From Bdellovibrio sp. (GTDB lineage Bacteria; Bdellovibrionota; Bdellovibrionia; Bdellovibrionales; Bdellovibrionaceae): DNA of 9,664 nucleotides. Position 1 is the stretch's first letter. Every line of letters begins with the position of its first letter. The notes beneath the pieces were generated by a model. The model was not told the DNA's origin. It did not search any database and saw only the letters and a program-made list of their open reading frames with translations. A program made the position numbers and the translations under genes. This document shows, one piece after another, positions 8,753 to 9,664 of the stretch. Location of the stretch: the NCBI GenBank assembly GCA_019104905.1, contig JAHRXB010000095.1, positions 1 to 9,664 of the forward strand. The letters run 5' to 3'.

Positions 8753-9565
8753 ATGGTGAAACTATCCATTTACGAGTACAAAGATTACAAAAAGTTCCTC
8801 ATCGACTGGATGGAGCAGGCCCCCCAGAAGGGGCGCGGTATGCGGAAACAACTCGCCGAGGCCATTTCCTGTCAGACCGCCTTTATTACACATGTCCTAT
8901 CCGGAGATTATCATTTAAGCCTTGAACAAGCCGAAGCCAGCGCACGCTGGATGGGATTGAACGAACAGGAAAGCGAATTCCTACTACTTCTGGTGATGCA
9001 CCAACGAGCGGGAACCAAGAGTCTGGAAAACCTTCTTCGTCGCCAGATCTCTGAACGTAGGGACCAACAAGCTGTTCTTAAAAAGCGCGTGAACATTCAA
9101 GAAAGCCTCACCCTTGAGGATCAAGCCACTTACTACGGCAGTTGGCATTATGCGGCCATTCACATGGCTCTTCTTAACCCCTCATTAAGAACCATCGAAG
9201 GACTGCAGAAATATTTCCAACTCCCACCCGCCAAGTTGATGTCAGTGTTGGACTTCCTTGTTGCGCGAGGACTGGTGAAACAGGAAAAGGGACTCTTCAA
9301 AGTGGCCCAGCCCGTTCTGCATTTGGAGCTCAATTCACCACTGCTCACACAGCATCACACGCACTGGCGCTTGAAAGCGATTGATTCCATCGGAACAAAA
9401 AGTTTCGAAAATCTTCATTATTCCGGAGTGATCTCACTGTCGAAAGAAGATTATGAATGGGTGAGAGAGCGCCTCTCTCACCTTTTAAAAGATGTGGTGG
9501 ATAAACTCAAAGATTCGCCGGATGAACAATTGGCTTGCTTGAATTTTGATTGGTTCCAAATCTAG
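8753..9565 (+). CDS. TIGR02147-family HTH regulator (DUF4423 C-terminal domain)
   Basis: A 270-residue cytoplasmic protein. It opens with SIYEYKDYKKFLIDWM (5-20), the family's usual start. An XRE-like helix-turn-helix follows (about 30-69, LAEAISCQTAFITHVLSG), then MGLNEQESEFLLLLVMHQRA (67-86). The C-terminal DUF4423-type region (about 105-268) has TYYGSWHYAAIHMAL (126-140), a winged-helix-like part (145-185, LMSVLDFLVARGLVKQEKGLF) and the closing LNFDWFQI. The family is abundant in Bdellovibrio and in Fibrobacter; members are thought to be transcription regulators, but no ligand or target is known to me. The ATG is supported by GAGG at 8745-8748. It is transcribed divergently from the secreted HEYSE protein across 103 bases, so that gene is a possible target. 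Its stop is 3 bases from that of the convergent cytochrome-like gene. Confidence 0.92.
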   Translation: MVKLSIYEYKDYKKFLIDWMEQAPQKGRGMRKQLAEAISCQTAFITHVLSGDYHLSLEQAEASARWMGLNEQESEFLLLLVMHQRAGTKSLENLLRRQISERRDQQAVLKKRVNIQESLTLEDQATYYGSWHYAAIHMALLNPSLRTIEGLQKYFQLPPAKLMSVLDFLVARGLVKQEKGLFKVAQPVLHLELNSPLLTQHHTHWRLKAIDSIGTKSFENLHYSGVISLSKEDYEWVRERLSHLLKDVVDKLKDSPDEQLACLNFDWFQI

Positions 9566-9569
9566 AACC
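9552..9569. other. Short dyad at the convergent stop codons
   Basis: GGTTC (9552-9556), an eight-base loop and GAACC (9565-9569) straddle the ends of the two facing genes. The stem is only five pairs and no T-run follows, so terminator function is doubtful. Confidence 0.2.
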
Positions 9570-9664
9570 TATTCAGGTCGGCCGGCATCAATCCAACGAA
9601 TAACGAACTCAACCTCTTGAGGAGTCAACGGACCACTATCATCAGGTGGTGGCATCTGCTCCCC
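9569..9664 (-). CDS. C-terminal end of a probable c-type cytochrome domain protein (runs off right edge)
   Basis: Only the last 31 codons and the TAG stop (9571-9569) are in the window. They read GEQMPPPDDSGPLTPQEVEF and then VIRWIDAGRPE. The MPP motif followed by a short Pro/Gly-rich loop, LTPQEVE and WIDAG is typical of the end of cytochrome-c-like domains, in which the Met of MPP is the distal haem-iron ligand. The CxxCH haem-attachment site, if present, lies outside the window to the right. Such proteins are usually periplasmic. The call rests on this one motif. Confidence 0.65.
   Translation of the reverse strand, partial: GEQMPPPDDSGPLTPQEVEFVIRWIDAGRPE

Overview
The window looks like chromosomal DNA of a Gram-negative predatory-type bacterium of the Bdellovibrio group (Bdellovibrionota). 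The grounds are a TIGR02147-family regulator at the right end (a family typical of Bdellovibrio and Fibrobacter), Kdo (lipopolysaccharide) genes, an FHA-type sigma-54 activator, a FliL-like protein, and small secreted or lipid-anchored proteins without close well-known relatives. The assignment is by gene content only; no sequence search was possible. No tRNA, rRNA, CRISPR array, insertion sequence or phage gene was seen, and no gene-free stretch reaches 300 bases.

Left half (1-4938): a leftward housekeeping and envelope cluster, read right to left as engB (ribosome-assembly GTPase), kdsB (CMP-Kdo synthetase), pyrG (CTP synthase), kdsD (arabinose-5-phosphate isomerase with SIS and two CBS domains), then an RND efflux permease that runs off the left edge. 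The first four genes are packed with a 4-base overlap, a 1-base overlap and a 13-base gap, so they are almost certainly one operon. pyrG makes the CTP that KdsB uses to activate Kdo, and KdsD makes the arabinose-5-phosphate from which Kdo is built. kdsA and kdsC are not in the window. The RND gene follows after 99 bases with its own strong ribosome binding site.

Right half (4939-9664): single genes on alternating strands. They are an FHA-AAA+-HTH sigma-54 activator (+), a FliL-like membrane protein with a long acidic cytoplasmic N-terminus (-), a lipoprotein with a BamE-like C-terminus (+), a small secreted protein with an HEYSE motif (-), a TIGR02147 regulator (+), and the C-terminal end of a cytochrome-c-like protein (-). 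The three tail-to-tail junctions are extremely tight (11-base overlap, 11-base gap, 3-base gap). The divergent junctions hold about 100-155 bases each, where promoters must lie, and two of these contain short dyads that could be operators.

No obviously new multi-gene system is visible. The most interesting points are the FHA-coupled sigma-54 activator with a possible sigma-54 promoter of its own, the FliL-like protein with an unusual N-terminal half, the secreted HEYSE protein beside a TIGR02147 regulator, and the compact alternating architecture.
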